DNA from: an uncultured Lachnospiraceae bacterium
Lineage (GTDB): Bacteria > Bacillota > Clostridia > Lachnospirales > Lachnospiraceae
Direction of reading: 5' to 3'
Length of the DNA: 64,000 nt
Assembly (NCBI GenBank): GCA_947631955.1
Contig: CANRNJ010000005.1
Location: 21,544 to 85,543 of the forward strand
Position numbers and translations under genes: made by a program
Shown here: piece after piece, positions 26,494-35,230 of the stretch
How the letters are laid out: every line of letters begins with the position of its first letter
Numbering within the stretch: position 1 is the stretch's first letter
Notes under the pieces: model-generated
What the model was told of the DNA's origin: nothing
Seen by the model: only the letters and a program-made list of their open reading frames with translations
The model's database searches: none

Positions 26494-26524
26494 AAAAAAA
26501 GGAGTTTCTTTTCAGAAACTCCTT
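26494..26524 (-). terminator. Terminator overlapping the greA stop codon
   Basis: Perfect 10-bp arms AAGGAGTTTC (26499-26508) and GAAACTCCTT (26515-26524), then seven T on the minus strand. The last three greA codons form the first arm and the TGA stop (26512-26514) lies in the 6-base loop, so the hairpin forms only once the ribosome has left the end of the gene. Confidence 0.85.
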
Positions 26525-27015
26525 ATCTTATCGCTGCCGTCGTCCACTGTATTCTCTATGGACTTTATCACGACGTAATAGCCGCTCCCCGCATTGACTT
26601 CCACATAGACTCTGTCGCCCTCTTTATGTCCGAGAAGCGCTTTCCCCAACGGTGATTCTGTACTGATCAGCCCTGCCAGAGAATTGCCCCGGACCGTTGT
26701 GACCAGTTTGTACGTTTCCGTCACATTGTCTTCCTCAAAGAAAACTTCCACCGTATTGTTGATGCCCACCTCGTCTTCCGCCGATTCATCGGAGATCACC
26801 ACCGCTGTCTTGATCATCCGCTCCAGATAACGTATCCGGCTCTCGTTCTGATTCTTGAACTTCTTTGCGGCGTGATACTCAAAATTCTCGCTTAGATCGC
26901 CGTGGGCTCTGGCCTCCTTGACGTCTTCAAGAGCCTGCTTGCGCACAACCAGTTTCCTGTATTCGATTTCCTCTTCCATCTTTTCGATGTCTTTGCGCGT
27001 CAATTCGTTGTGCAT
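26512..27015 (-). CDS. greA: GreA/GreB-family transcript cleavage factor
   Basis: Gre factors insert a coiled coil into the RNA polymerase channel and stimulate cleavage of backtracked RNA. The 167-aa protein has the N-terminal coiled coil with acidic tip in ALEDVKEARAHGDLSENFEYHAAK and a C-terminal globular domain (GINNTVEVFFEE, TESPLGKALLGHKEGDRV). AGGAG lies upstream of the ATG, and the stop TAG of the chemoreceptor gene overlaps that ribosome site, so the two are co-transcribed. It may be a second Gre paralogue; the C-terminus after GDRVYVEVNAGSGYY is more divergent than in standard GreA. Confidence 0.9.
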   Translation of the reverse strand: MHNELTRKDIEKMEEEIEYRKLVVRKQALEDVKEARAHGDLSENFEYHAAKKFKNQNESRIRYLERMIKTAVVISDESAEDEVGINNTVEVFFEEDNVTETYKLVTTVRGNSLAGLISTESPLGKALLGHKEGDRVYVEVNAGSGYYVVIKSIENTVDDGSDKIRSF

Positions 27016-27027
27016 AACGCCCTGCTC

Positions 27028-28821
27028 CTAAATTTTGAATTTCGATACGTCCTCCAGAAGAGTCTTGACTTTGTCGTCCAGATCGAGCACGATCTGATTT
27101 GAGCCGTCTACCATATTGGCAAGCTCGCCCGTCATGGCGGAAGTCTGCTGAGCGACCGCGGCATTATCCTGTGCCAGCTGATTCAGCACGTCAAGAGCGT
27201 TGGTCACATTGATCCTCTGGTGCTCGATCTCGCCGGTCATATTTCCGATCGACTGAACCGCACCAACGCAGTTATCCAGCTCATGATACAATTTTTCAAA
27301 TGTTTCGTAAGTTTCCGACAAAGAATTTACCTGTACATCCACCGACTCGTTCATATCTTTCATGATCTGGACGGACTTCGACGTATTATCCGTCAGTTCC
27401 TCGATAACGCGCCTGATCTCCTCAACGGAGGAAGTGGACTGATGCGCAAGTTTGCCGATCTCGTCCGCAACGACCGCGAAACCTCTTCCCGACTCGCCTG
27501 CTCTTGCCGCCTCAATGCTTGCATTTAAGGCCAGCAGATTGGTCTGATCCGCGATCTCATTGATCAGATTTGCAGCCATCTCGATCTTCTGTACCGCCAG
27601 ATTGGTAGACTGCGTCTGTTCATTCATGGTTTCAATGTTCTTTCTCGTATTGTCATTGACTTTGATCAGATTGTTCAAAGTATCCATGGACTGTTCGCTC
27701 AGACGCTTCATATCGTTGGCATTATCGTCAAGGACTTTGATCTCCCCGTCCGTCTTCTCAATGTGGTCAGCCATAACGCCGACTTCGCCGGTCGCATTGT
27801 CCGTAGAAGAAGCCTGCTCGCTGACGTTGCCCGCGATCGAATTGACTGCGGTGGACGTCTGATCGATGGACGTCTTCATATCGTTGAACGCCTGATCAAA
27901 ATTGCCGAGCGCGCCGTTGACGTTTCTTGCCACATCCGTGATATCCTGAATAAGTCTGCGCATATTCTGCTGCGCGACGCTGAGCAGATCGGCCGTCTGC
28001 CCGATCTCATTTTTCTGCTTAACGTGCACTTCCGTAACCATGTCGCCCTCAGACAAATGTTTTGCAAACATCTGGATCTCGGTGAGAGGTTTTACCATAT
28101 GGGCGCCGAAGAAGAACGCGATCACAAGCGCCGCGATGATAACGATCACAAACACAATGCCGATCCGTATGTTCATGCCGTTTGTCGTAACGGACAGTTC
28201 GCTTTGAACCTGTTCCATGCCCGCCTGCATATCATCCACATAGTTGCCTGTAGACACTACCCAGCCCCACGGTTCAAATATCTGGGAATACGCCACCTTG
28301 GGAGCGACGGTCACGCCGTCCGCCTTCGTGAACGCAAATTCGTTATAGCCGCCCTTATCGGCGCTCTGGCATACGTTCATGATCTCCTGAATGATCATGA
28401 CGCCGTTCTGATCTTCCAGATCGTAACGGTTATTGCCTTCCTGCTCCGGCAGTACCGGATGCATGATCAATGTATAATCTGTATCGTCGATCCAGAAATA
28501 TCCGCTTTGATCGTCGCGGTAACGCATGATGCGGATGATCTCCTTAGCATCTTCCTTAGCTTGTTCTTCTGTTTTCTCTCCCGCCTGCACTTTATCGTAT
28601 TCGCTCTGCAGAACCGCTATCGTGCTCTGTACCTGAGATTTGATCTCCTGCTTGTAACCATCGTTTTCCGCGTTCTGATAAATCTCATTTGCATAACTGG
28701 ATAACGCCCCAACCGAAACAAACGCAATGATTCCGATCACAGCTGCCGTCAGTATAACGACACCGGCAACCAAAAACATGATCGAATTACGCAGACTCTT
28801 ACGTGTACCTCTTTTTTCCAT
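27028..28821 (-). CDS. Methyl-accepting chemotaxis protein with single-Cache sensor
   Basis: A 597-aa transmembrane chemoreceptor. The first membrane helix spans ~12-38. An extracytoplasmic Cache_2-like domain ([33 protein letters not shown]) spans ~40-205, and the second helix ~218-242. HAMP ([20 protein letters not shown]) leads to the signalling coiled coil with the hairpin tip [22 protein letters not shown]. The tip binds CheA/CheW. The Cache_2 class often senses small carboxylates or similar ligands, but the ligand is unknown. greA follows at 12 bp. Upstream are a sigma-A type promoter and a 24-bp tandem repeat; no sigma-28 site was found, unlike many flagellar regulon receptors. Confidence 0.93.
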   Translation of the reverse strand: MEKRGTRKSLRNSIMFLVAGVVILTAAVIGIIAFVSVGALSSYANEIYQNAENDGYKQEIKSQVQSTIAVLQSEYDKVQAGEKTEEQAKEDAKEIIRIMRYRDDQSGYFWIDDTDYTLIMHPVLPEQEGNNRYDLEDQNGVMIIQEIMNVCQSADKGGYNEFAFTKADGVTVAPKVAYSQIFEPWGWVVSTGNYVDDMQAGMEQVQSELSVTTNGMNIRIGIVFVIVIIAALVIAFFFGAHMVKPLTEIQMFAKHLSEGDMVTEVHVKQKNEIGQTADLLSVAQQNMRRLIQDITDVARNVNGALGNFDQAFNDMKTSIDQTSTAVNSIAGNVSEQASSTDNATGEVGVMADHIEKTDGEIKVLDDNANDMKRLSEQSMDTLNNLIKVNDNTRKNIETMNEQTQSTNLAVQKIEMAANLINEIADQTNLLALNASIEAARAGESGRGFAVVADEIGKLAHQSTSSVEEIRRVIEELTDNTSKSVQIMKDMNESVDVQVNSLSETYETFEKLYHELDNCVGAVQSIGNMTGEIEHQRINVTNALDVLNQLAQDNAAVAQQTSAMTGELANMVDGSNQIVLDLDDKVKTLLEDVSKFKI

Positions 28822-28896
28822 TTGTACCAGTCTCCATTCCGTTTTTTATGTACCAGACCATGCTGTCTGTCAGGTTTTTTGTTACACCCAATTAAA

Positions 28897-28924
28897 ATTA
28901 TACTACGATTTCAGATTTTTTCAA
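28897..28924 (-). promoter_or_regulatory. Promoter of the chemoreceptor-greA unit
   Basis: Minus strand -35 TTGAAA (28919-28924), 16-bp spacer, -10 TATAAT (28897-28902). The leader is about 70 nt. Confidence 0.6.
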
Positions 28925-28937
28925 TCATTCTTTACAA

Positions 28938-29016
28938 CAGTTTCTGCGTACATCTTTACGGCTGTTTCTGCGTACATTTATATGGCCGTTTCTGCGTATA
29001 TTTATATGGCCGTTTC
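28938..29016. repeat. 24-bp tandem repeat upstream of the chemoreceptor promoter
   Basis: Three 24-bp units (28938-28961, 28962-28985, 28986-29009) of the form C-GTTTCTGCGTACATTTATA-TGG and a partial fourth lie between the anti-sigma stop and the promoter. They differ at a few positions only. No coding role is supported. Confidence 0.75.
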
Positions 29017-29076
29017 ATATACTGATAAAAAGAGGCATGTTATGATCGTGCCGAAAAAACTTTGTGCTGAAAAAGT

Positions 29077-30267
29077 CTACTGTTTCGGCTGATAGACCAC
29101 AAATCCGACCGTGCCGTCCTCATTTAACGTAAACACCTCGATGCAGAGTGTGTCAAGGGTCCCGCTGGAACTCCAGCCGCCGATCTTGACCGTGCCTGCC
29201 TGCTTATCCGGAAAGATCCAGTCAACAAGCATCCTTGCATGTTCAGAACCCGCGCCGCTCTCCATCCTCCACTGGTAAGAGATCATGCCGTCCGCATCAG
29301 GCGTACATAACATCCGTGTATACTCCACCGGTTCGGCATATTCGTCGAGATTTTCCGAAGTCAGCTTCTCCATAAAAACGTCGGCTTCGGTCAACGGCTC
29401 CGAAACGTCTTCTTCGTCCGAACCGCCCTCCGCTCCGGAGCCGTTCATTTTTTCCTCAAACTGCTCCAGATATTCAGCCGCTGCAGCCGGGTCAGCTTTT
29501 GCGGGATCTACCGGCAGGGTGAAGAGCGCGTTTACGCCGTTGTAGTCAGTGTTCCGCGTGATCTCGCCGGTAATTTCATCATAGCGGTATGCGCCCGCTT
29601 CGTAGAAACTTCCGCTGCTCACGCCCACATAGATGCCCCTGTCCGCAAACATTTCCAGATTGTCCATCTCCAGTATCCTGTATTCGATGCCGTCTTTTAC
29701 CAGAGCGGTATATCCGCCGCCCATGCTCATCAGGCTGTACCGCATCGGATCAAGCCCCCGGATATAATGCGACACATAGAAAGATTCTCTGCCGTAATCG
29801 TCCGAGGAGGTGGGCTCCATGGGTGTGCCGTCCTCATGCTCGATCGCCACTACCGTGTAGATCCTGTCGTCCTCGACCTGACCGTCTTCCATAGACAGAT
29901 AGTCGCTGATATTCCTGCCCGCCACGCTCCCCAGAAGAGTGATCCGGTAGCCGCCGCACTCCTGAGTTTCATTGACCAAAATCGCATCGTCGCCCAAAAA
30001 CGCATCGGTAAGCGCCGCATCTCCTGTTTCATCCACGATCTCCGCAGGCGTAAGATACTTGTATGCCGCATAAGACGTGGCCGATGCAAACAGCACCGCG
30101 CACAGACCCACAGCGGCGGCGGGGATTCTTCTTCTGTTTTTTTTCTTATCCATCATTTTCTGTTCCTCCATTTCAATATGAGAAAGGACCTGACGGTTCA
30201 GACTCTCTTCCGGCAAATATGCCGGGGCCAGTGCCAGTCTTAATAAATCATCCATATCATTTTTCAT
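29077..30267 (-). CDS. Anti-sigma factor, membrane-bound (DUF4179-like)
   Basis: The 396-aa protein has a short cytoplasmic N-terminus (MKNDMDDLLRLALAPAYLPEESL), one membrane helix at about 48-68 (AAAVGLCAVLFASATSYAAY) and a large extracytoplasmic domain. This layout and its coupling to an ECF sigma gene indicate a membrane anti-sigma that holds the sigma factor until an outside signal arrives; from memory the family is DUF4179. The sigma gene overlaps its start by 11 bp. I prefer the ATG at 30267, which has GGAGG at 9 bases, over the ATG at 30276, which directly abuts it. The inducing signal is unknown. Confidence 0.78.
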   Translation of the reverse strand: MKNDMDDLLRLALAPAYLPEESLNRQVLSHIEMEEQKMMDKKKNRRRIPAAAVGLCAVLFASATSYAAYKYLTPAEIVDETGDAALTDAFLGDDAILVNETQECGGYRITLLGSVAGRNISDYLSMEDGQVEDDRIYTVVAIEHEDGTPMEPTSSDDYGRESFYVSHYIRGLDPMRYSLMSMGGGYTALVKDGIEYRILEMDNLEMFADRGIYVGVSSGSFYEAGAYRYDEITGEITRNTDYNGVNALFTLPVDPAKADPAAAAEYLEQFEEKMNGSGAEGGSDEEDVSEPLTEADVFMEKLTSENLDEYAEPVEYTRMLCTPDADGMISYQWRMESGAGSEHARMLVDWIFPDKQAGTVKIGGWSSSGTLDTLCIEVFTLNEDGTVGFVVYQPKQ

Positions 30268-30784
30268 ATCTGCCATCCTCCAAGTCTTTTTTCAGGATCG
30301 TTTTCGCCCGTCTAAGCCTCGTCTTCACGGCTCCCTCCGACAGATTCAGAATATGCGCTATTTCCTTCTGCGGAAGTTCTTCCATATAATACAGAAGGAC
30401 CGGCATCCGGTACTTGTCCGGCAGCCTTTCCACCGCGTTTCGCAGAATACCGTATGTTTCCCGCAGCTCGACCTGTTCTTCCGTCGAGCGTCCGCCGGAC
30501 GGAAGATGCGCCATGATCTCCTCCGCCGGATATTCCATACCGGCGATCCGGTTTCTTATGGAATGTTTGCGTTTATAATTCCGATACAGATTCATGGCAA
30601 CACTCATAAGAAAACTTTTGGCGTTCTTCTCGATGGACAGTTTTTCCATGCTTTCATACAGCTTCAAAAAAGTATCCTGATAAAGTTCTTCCGCATCCTG
30701 ACGGTTGTGCGTTACAAAACAGCAGAACGAAAATAGATCCCTGCCATAGGTTTCGATCATCTGTTCAAGTTCTTCCCGTTGCAT
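30257..30784 (-). CDS. ECF-type RNA polymerase sigma factor
   Basis: The 175-aa protein has region 2 (ETYGRDLFSFCCFVTHNRQDAEELYQDT, where DAEELYQDTF is the core-binding helix) and region 4 (LPDKYRMPVLLYYMEELPQKEI, NLSEGAVKTRLRRAKTIL with the -35 recognition helix). It lacks regions 1 and 3, as in group IV (ECF) factors. The ATG at 30784 has GGAGG at 7 bases. The overlapping downstream gene encodes the likely membrane anti-sigma. A TGAAAC with a T-run upstream could be an autoregulated ECF -35. The regulon is unknown. Confidence 0.92.
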   Translation of the reverse strand: MQREELEQMIETYGRDLFSFCCFVTHNRQDAEELYQDTFLKLYESMEKLSIEKNAKSFLMSVAMNLYRNYKRKHSIRNRIAGMEYPAEEIMAHLPSGGRSTEEQVELRETYGILRNAVERLPDKYRMPVLLYYMEELPQKEIAHILNLSEGAVKTRLRRAKTILKKDLEDGRYEK

Positions 30785-30864
30785 TGATAAACCTCCGGTT
30801 CCGGCAGCCCTCATGATGACTGTCGAAGTTAGGATATCCTCCAAATAGATTTGATCTATTTACT

Positions 30865-30896
30865 AGTATAGGGTAATGACGGGGAAAAAGGTTTCA
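30865..30896 (-). promoter_or_regulatory. Possible autoregulated ECF promoter
   Basis: On the minus strand TGAAACCTTTTT (30885-30896) resembles the AAC-type -35 of ECF sigma factors, with CGTC (30878-30881) and TATACT further on. The CGTC spacing is too short for a standard ECF site, so this is weak. Confidence 0.25.
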
Positions 30897-30928
30897 TTTT
30901 CTCATACCAAATATTCCTGATATTTCCA

Positions 30929-30957
30929 TTGATTTTCTGTGTATCTTGTCATATAAT
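30929..30957 (+). promoter_or_regulatory. Promoter of the AbiE-like pair
   Basis: -35 TTGATT (30929-30934), 17-bp spacer, -10 TATAAT (30952-30957), about 60 bp before the start. A second AT-rich stretch follows that could bind the antitoxin. Confidence 0.6.
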
Positions 30958-31017
30958 CATTTTATATAATATTATATACTATTTATTATGATTCATAGAA
31001 AAACAGGTGGATAAACA

Positions 31018-31641
31018 ATGCTTTTTGAATATTTAAAAAAGAATTATGCTCCCGGAGAGCCTATCTTCACAGAGGATATCCATATAGAAGGCATGAACCG
31101 CCCCAATTTTATCCAGCAGCTCAAGACCCTGACAGACAATGGCAGGATCGTCCGATATGAAAAGGGAATCTATTATATTCCAAAAGAAACACGTTTTGGC
31201 CATGCGGCCGGTCCGAGTCCGGAAACCATCGCACGGTACAAATACATCTCACGCATGGGGAAAACGGACGGATATTATTCCGGCGGCACCTTTGCCAATC
31301 TGATCGGTATATCCCTTCAGGTTCCCATGAAAAAAGAGATCGTCAGCAACAATACCGCTGCCATTGTGCGGGAAGTCCTGATCGGAAAACAGACCTTTAT
31401 CGTGCGGCGTACCAATGTTCCTGTTTCCACCGAAAATGTCCATGTTTTACAGCTTTTAGAGCTTTTGAAAAATCTGGACAGCTATATGGACGGAGATTAT
31501 AATGAAGCGAGAGAGAAAATAGCAAAATATACACTTGCAAACAGTATGCAGAAAACGGATATTGACCGGTATATCCGGTATTATCCGGATTCCACTTTCC
31601 GATTCTATTACGAAATGAGGTTAGACGATGTACTTGCATGA
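31018..31641 (+). CDS. AbiEi-like antitoxin (DUF6088-type)
   Basis: The 207-aa protein has an N-terminal winged-helix region (LFEYLKKNYAPGEPIFTEDI, LKTLTDNGRIVRYEKGIYYIP) that is the DNA-binding part of AbiEi-type antitoxins. A C-terminal domain (GYYSGGTFANLIGISLQVP) would face the toxin. In type IV systems the antitoxin represses its own operon rather than binding the toxin tightly. AGGTGG precedes the ATG. The toxin gene overlaps its 3' end by 14 bp. The AT content is higher than in the neighbours, as expected for an acquired defence module. Confidence 0.8.
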   Translation: MLFEYLKKNYAPGEPIFTEDIHIEGMNRPNFIQQLKTLTDNGRIVRYEKGIYYIPKETRFGHAAGPSPETIARYKYISRMGKTDGYYSGGTFANLIGISLQVPMKKEIVSNNTAAIVREVLIGKQTFIVRRTNVPVSTENVHVLQLLELLKNLDSYMDGDYNEAREKIAKYTLANSMQKTDIDRYIRYYPDSTFRFYYEMRLDDVLA

Positions 31642-32530
31642 TAACAGATCACTCTTTGCAGATGTCATAGAAGAAACCAATATCCGCACCGGTATCGCAC
31701 ATTCCATTATCGAGAAAGACTATTATGTGACTATGCTCTTAAAACTGCTTGCCGCCGCAAATCCTGAAATTGTTTTTAAAGGCGGCACTTCCCTCTCAAA
31801 GTGCTTCCACCTGATCGACCGGTTTTCCGAGGATATCGACATCACATTCACGGAACACATCGGTGAGGCCAGAAGGAAAAAACTCAAATACTCCGTTTTG
31901 AAACCCATCAGCGAAGAACTGCATATGCCGATTGAAAACTGGGATTCTATCGAAAGCGACAGAGATTACAATTATTACCTGTTCCAGTACCGGCCAGTAA
32001 CGGAATATCCCATAGAAAGTATTCTTCCCGGAATCAAACTGGAAACAGCGCTCATTTCCTATTCCTTCCCGACCGAGGAACAGGAAGTCAGTTCCATTAT
32101 CTTTGAATCGCTTCATGACGATATGCCGGAACTGGAAACACAATATGAGCTTGCCCCATTCCGGATGCAGGTGCAGTCTGTCAGCAGGACATTCATTGAT
32201 AAGATCTACGCGCTCTGCGACTATTACATGGACCAAAGAACAAAGCGGTTTTCACGCCATCTTTATGACATCTATAAACTTTATCCCGTCGTCACGTTTG
32301 ACGACGCTTTTAAGAAATTGATCTGTCAGGTCCGCGAACACCGCTCGCATCTGTCCATCTGTCCCTCTGCCCAACAGGGTGTTAATATAAAAGCACTTAT
32401 ATATGAATTTCTGGACAATGAATTTTACAGGCACGACTATGAAAGCATAACAAGGTTCTTGATCTCCGATCATGTAACCTATGAACAGACCGCCAAACGG
32501 CTCCGCGAGATTGCAGATATGCTGTTTTGA
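31628..32530 (+). CDS. AbiEii/AbiGii-type nucleotidyltransferase toxin
   Basis: The 300-aa protein shows the nucleotidyltransferase signature: KGGTSLSK near 51-58 and FSEDIDI near 66-72, where the two Asp bind metal. The C-terminal helical part (DKIYALCDYYMDQRTKRFSRHLYDIYKL) is typical of the family. AbiEii proteins block growth by adding nucleotides, in studied homologues to tRNA 3' ends, and can abort phage infection. It overlaps the AbiEi-like gene and is followed by a terminator. Whether it acts in phage defence here is inferred. Confidence 0.88.
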   Translation: MYLHDNRSLFADVIEETNIRTGIAHSIIEKDYYVTMLLKLLAAANPEIVFKGGTSLSKCFHLIDRFSEDIDITFTEHIGEARRKKLKYSVLKPISEELHMPIENWDSIESDRDYNYYLFQYRPVTEYPIESILPGIKLETALISYSFPTEEQEVSSIIFESLHDDMPELETQYELAPFRMQVQSVSRTFIDKIYALCDYYMDQRTKRFSRHLYDIYKLYPVVTFDDAFKKLICQVREHRSHLSICPSAQQGVNIKALIYEFLDNEFYRHDYESITRFLISDHVTYEQTAKRLREIADMLF

Positions 32531-32543
32531 CGGTTAGGACCCC

Positions 32544-32600
32544 AAAACCGCTGCAGCTTACAGCGTACTCTCACACCCATGCTGTGGCAGTTTTTATTTT
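32544..32600 (+). terminator. Terminator of the AbiE-like pair
   Basis: AAAACCGCTGCAGC (32544-32557) pairs imperfectly with GCTGTGGCAGTTTT (32581-32594), followed by more T on the plus strand. Confidence 0.6.
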
Positions 32601-32761
32601 CCTGCTTCTCTTTTGGAGGACAATAAAAAGAGCTGCCGCTCCATAGATAATTCATCTATTTTGCAACAGCCCTTTCCTTATGATAGTCTGTTATTTACTT
32701 GTCTGCCTATCCGGCTTTTCTCATGACTTTTTTCAGGACTAAGATCATCCTAGGGCCAAAA

Positions 32762-34129
32762 TCAGCCGAGTAAGGACAGTGCCAGCTGATTACTCTGGTT
32801 AGCCTGTGACAGCATCGACGTACCGGCCTGCTGTAAGATGTTGTTGTTCGCATACTTAACCATCTCGGTAGCGATATCGGTATCGCGGATCTGTGCCTCA
32901 GCACTGGTCGTGTTCTCTACAACGTTGTCCAAGTTGTTGATGGTATGCTCCAGTCTGTTCTGTACGGCACCGAGTGCGGAACGCTGTCTGGAAACATGGG
33001 AAACCGCCGCTTTGATCGTGTCGATCGCACTGGTCGCATCATCCTGAGTCATAACGCCTGTCTTAGACAGAATATCTACACCGATGCCTTCTGCGGACAT
33101 CGCATCGATCGATACGGAAATTTTGTTCGCCGGATCAGATTCTGCACCTACATGGAGGCTGAACTCCAGCGCTTTGGTCGTGGTCACACTCACGTCCTTG
33201 GTTTCTCCTTTTACCTCCGGTGTAACCTTGACATAATTTCCAATCTGCTCCGCTCCGACTTCTGTCCAATCTCCATCGGCGTTTAACTTATAAAGACCAC
33301 CTTTATAAGTGCCGTCATCATTAAAGAATGATGCCAGATCTTCCGCCTTGACTTCCGTGCCTGCATCATCCTTCGCCAAAGCGCTGGACTGAGAGCCAAA
33401 GTAGGTCTTGACAGTATCCAAAGAAACAATTGTGTCTTTCGTCTGCGCACCAAATTCACCTGCATCATCTGCTGCTGCCGTATAAATCGCCATGCCATCC
33501 TTGAATTTGATTTCGCCATTTTCGTCAAATTCCAACATACCAATAACATCACCGGCTGACAACTTATCCGTCGTTTCGCCTTTCGCGTACCACTCTACTT
33601 TAGGAAAACCAGTATCCGGATCATCATTCGTACATACAATTGATTTAATAGTCGGATCATAGCCGTCCGCGTACTCAGCCTTCATCGGCGTATCCACGGT
33701 CGTTTCCGTTCCGCCGCCCTTTAACAGCGCGAGCTCGTTAAAAGTCGTGGTTTCGGATACACGGTCGATCTCGGTGATCAGCTGATCGATCTCATCCTGC
33801 ACCGCCTGACGGTCTTCCGTCGTCATAGTGCCATTGGCCGCCTTGGTTGCCAGTTCATCCATTCTCTGCAGCATGTCGTGTACTTCTGTGAGCGCGCCTT
33901 CTGCTGTCTGCACGCAGGAGATACCGTCCTGAGCATTTAAAGACGCCTGTGTCAGACCTCTGATCTGACGCCTCATCTTCTCGGAGATCGTCAGCCCTGC
34001 TGCATCGTCCGCCGCGCGGTTGATCTTATAACCGGAAGAAAGCTTCTCCGTAGACTTTGCCTGTGCACTGGTCGTAAGACCGAGCATCCTGTTAGAGTTC
34101 ATTGCTGTAATGTTGTGTTGTACTATCAT
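32762..34129 (-). CDS. Flagellin, copy 1
   Basis: A 455-aa flagellin. Residues 1-140 and the last ~90 are the conserved D0/D1 filament core ([20 protein letters not shown] and [20 protein letters not shown]). The middle ~220 residues are a surface-exposed variable domain not shared with copies 2 and 3. The ATG at 34129 follows AAGGAGG by 7 bases. A csrA homologue lies 234 bp upstream on the same strand, separated by a leader with a hairpin presenting ACGGA. The 5' end and leader are almost identical to copy 2. No sigma-28 promoter was found for this cassette. Confidence 0.95.
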   Translation of the reverse strand: MIVQHNITAMNSNRMLGLTTSAQAKSTEKLSSGYKINRAADDAAGLTISEKMRRQIRGLTQASLNAQDGISCVQTAEGALTEVHDMLQRMDELATKAANGTMTTEDRQAVQDEIDQLITEIDRVSETTTFNELALLKGGGTETTVDTPMKAEYADGYDPTIKSIVCTNDDPDTGFPKVEWYAKGETTDKLSAGDVIGMLEFDENGEIKFKDGMAIYTAAADDAGEFGAQTKDTIVSLDTVKTYFGSQSSALAKDDAGTEVKAEDLASFFNDDGTYKGGLYKLNADGDWTEVGAEQIGNYVKVTPEVKGETKDVSVTTTKALEFSLHVGAESDPANKISVSIDAMSAEGIGVDILSKTGVMTQDDATSAIDTIKAAVSHVSRQRSALGAVQNRLEHTINNLDNVVENTTSAEAQIRDTDIATEMVKYANNNILQQAGTSMLSQANQSNQLALSLLG

Positions 34130-34363
34130 AATGTTACCTCCTTGTGGTTGTTTTCCCCGCAAATCCGTTTACGGGGTTATTGTAGTTTTCCGGGTCTGTC
34201 TGGCAGATCCGGGGCAGGCTGTGCTCAAAAAAGCCTCGCCTGTCATTTATGCAATAAACCGGAAGCCTAGGATTTCCGGCTATTACCGTAAAACTTCCAT
34301 GCTCTCTCCGTACCTTGGAGCATCCTTCCTTTGTGCGCCTGCATCCGCCGCCATCCACAGCGC
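34130..34363 (-). promoter_or_regulatory. csrA1-flagellin 1 leader with CsrA-type sites
   Basis: The hairpin at 34155-34176 (CCCCG, 12-base loop, CGGGG) presents ACGGA (34164-34168), 20 bases from the AAGGAGG ribosome site (34137-34143), which itself contains the A-N-GGA core. Two sites, one in a loop and one on the ribosome site, is the layout used by CsrA on the Bacillus flagellin mRNA. A second hairpin (CCGGAA/TTCCGG) lies further upstream. Confidence 0.55.
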
Positions 34364-34645
34364 TTATGCCTGTGTCCGTGTCTGCACCCGCGTATCGTTG
34401 ATAATAACGTTTTTCTTCCTGCGGTACTTTTCCGGCGTTTCCGGCTCCGCGTAGTACTTTGGCAGCTTCGCCCGTTCTTCGGGATCGGGCGTGTGCTTTT
34501 CGATGGATCTTCCTCTCACCACGTTTACATCCTTTGGCGCATCCACCATGATCCGCAGATGCTTCCCTGTACCGCCTAAAAATACGACCTTGACGTTATC
34601 GCCGAGCTGTAAATATTCCTCTGTCGAAAGTGTCAGTCTTAACAT
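34364..34645 (-). CDS. csrA: CsrA-like RNA-binding protein, copy 1
   Basis: A 93-aa protein whose first 50 residues align without gaps to CsrA: MLRLTLSTEEYLQLGD, LRIMVDAPKDVNVVR. L4 and the key RNA-contact R44 are kept; R6 and R7 of the E. coli protein are L6 and S7. About 30 extra C-terminal residues (HTPDPEERAKLPKYYAEPET) exceed the usual 61-75 aa. CsrA binds GGA in hairpin loops and blocks ribosome access. AAGGAGG precedes the ATG. Its own leader has a hairpin with AGGGA in the loop, suggesting autoregulation. It is identical to copy 2. Confidence 0.85.
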   Translation of the reverse strand: MLRLTLSTEEYLQLGDNVKVVFLGGTGKHLRIMVDAPKDVNVVRGRSIEKHTPDPEERAKLPKYYAEPETPEKYRRKKNVIINDTRVQTRTQA

Positions 34646-34668
34646 GCCGTTACCTCCTTGTATTGTCT

Positions 34669-34683
34669 GGCGTCCCTGCCGCC
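34669..34683 (-). promoter_or_regulatory. CsrA-type hairpin in the csrA1 leader
   Basis: Minus strand GGCG, loop GCAGGGA, CGCC: an AGGGA in a loop, ten bases before the AAGGAGG ribosome site (34653-34659). The same hairpin occurs before all three csrA copies. Confidence 0.5.
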
Positions 34684-34770
34684 GATGTTTTCTGCACATC
34701 CTATTGCCTAAATGACACTTTTTGTTATATTTTGTTTCATCGTGCGAAGCTTTTTTCTCCAAAAAAGCGC

Positions 34771-34799
34771 AAAAAAAAAGACCGGTCATACCGATCTTT
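34771..34799 (-). terminator. Terminator below the PIN/AbrB module
   Basis: Arms AAAGACCGGT (34777-34786) and ACCGATCTTT (34790-34799) with one wobble pair are followed by nine T on the minus strand. An almost identical hairpin at 37963-37986 follows the flagellin 3 terminator, where no toxin gene exists, so the hairpin predates the module. Confidence 0.7.
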
Positions 34800-34824
34800 T
34801 CTCCAACGCTCCACTCAATCTTTT

Positions 34825-35229
34825 TTATTTTTGACTGCTTTCCACAAACTGTGCCATTGTCATAATAGTCGGCGTTTCCATCTCTAATGCATGGAAATCT
34901 TTGTCCCCCGTCACCAAAACATCCACATTTTCCATTATTGCCGTCGCCAGAATCGGCGAATCCTTGGCATCTCTGATCTGCGGAAGTTCACTCGGATTTA
35001 TCTTGCCCGGCGTATAAACCATCTCAAACGGCAGTTCTACAAAGAATTGATTCAGATCCGCCGTTTTGTGCGGAAATTTTCTTTCTGTGACAAGGCGGAG
35101 TTCCTCGATCACATAATCGCAGATAACGATTCGGTGGTCTTCGGACAAAACTCTCGCAAATTCCCGTGTTACTGCGGACGGGAAAAATATCATGGAAACC
35201 AGAATGTTCGTGTCTAACATAACCCGCAC
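34825..35229 (-). CDS. PIN-domain toxin
   Basis: A 134-aa PIN nuclease. Acidic residues in MLDTNILVS (D6 from the GTG), VIEELRLV, DAKDSPILA and TGDKDF are the four metal-binding positions expected of active PIN ribonucleases. The start is a GTG with GAGGGG at 8 bases, one base after the TGA of the AbrB gene, so translation is coupled. With the upstream AbrB-type antitoxin it forms a type II module. It sits inside the flagellin array, between the flagellin 2 terminator and csrA1. Confidence 0.88.
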   Translation of the reverse strand: MRVMLDTNILVSMIFFPSAVTREFARVLSEDHRIVICDYVIEELRLVTERKFPHKTADLNQFFVELPFEMVYTPGKINPSELPQIRDAKDSPILATAIMENVDVLVTGDKDFHALEMETPTIMTMAQFVESSQK

Positions 35230-35230
35230 G

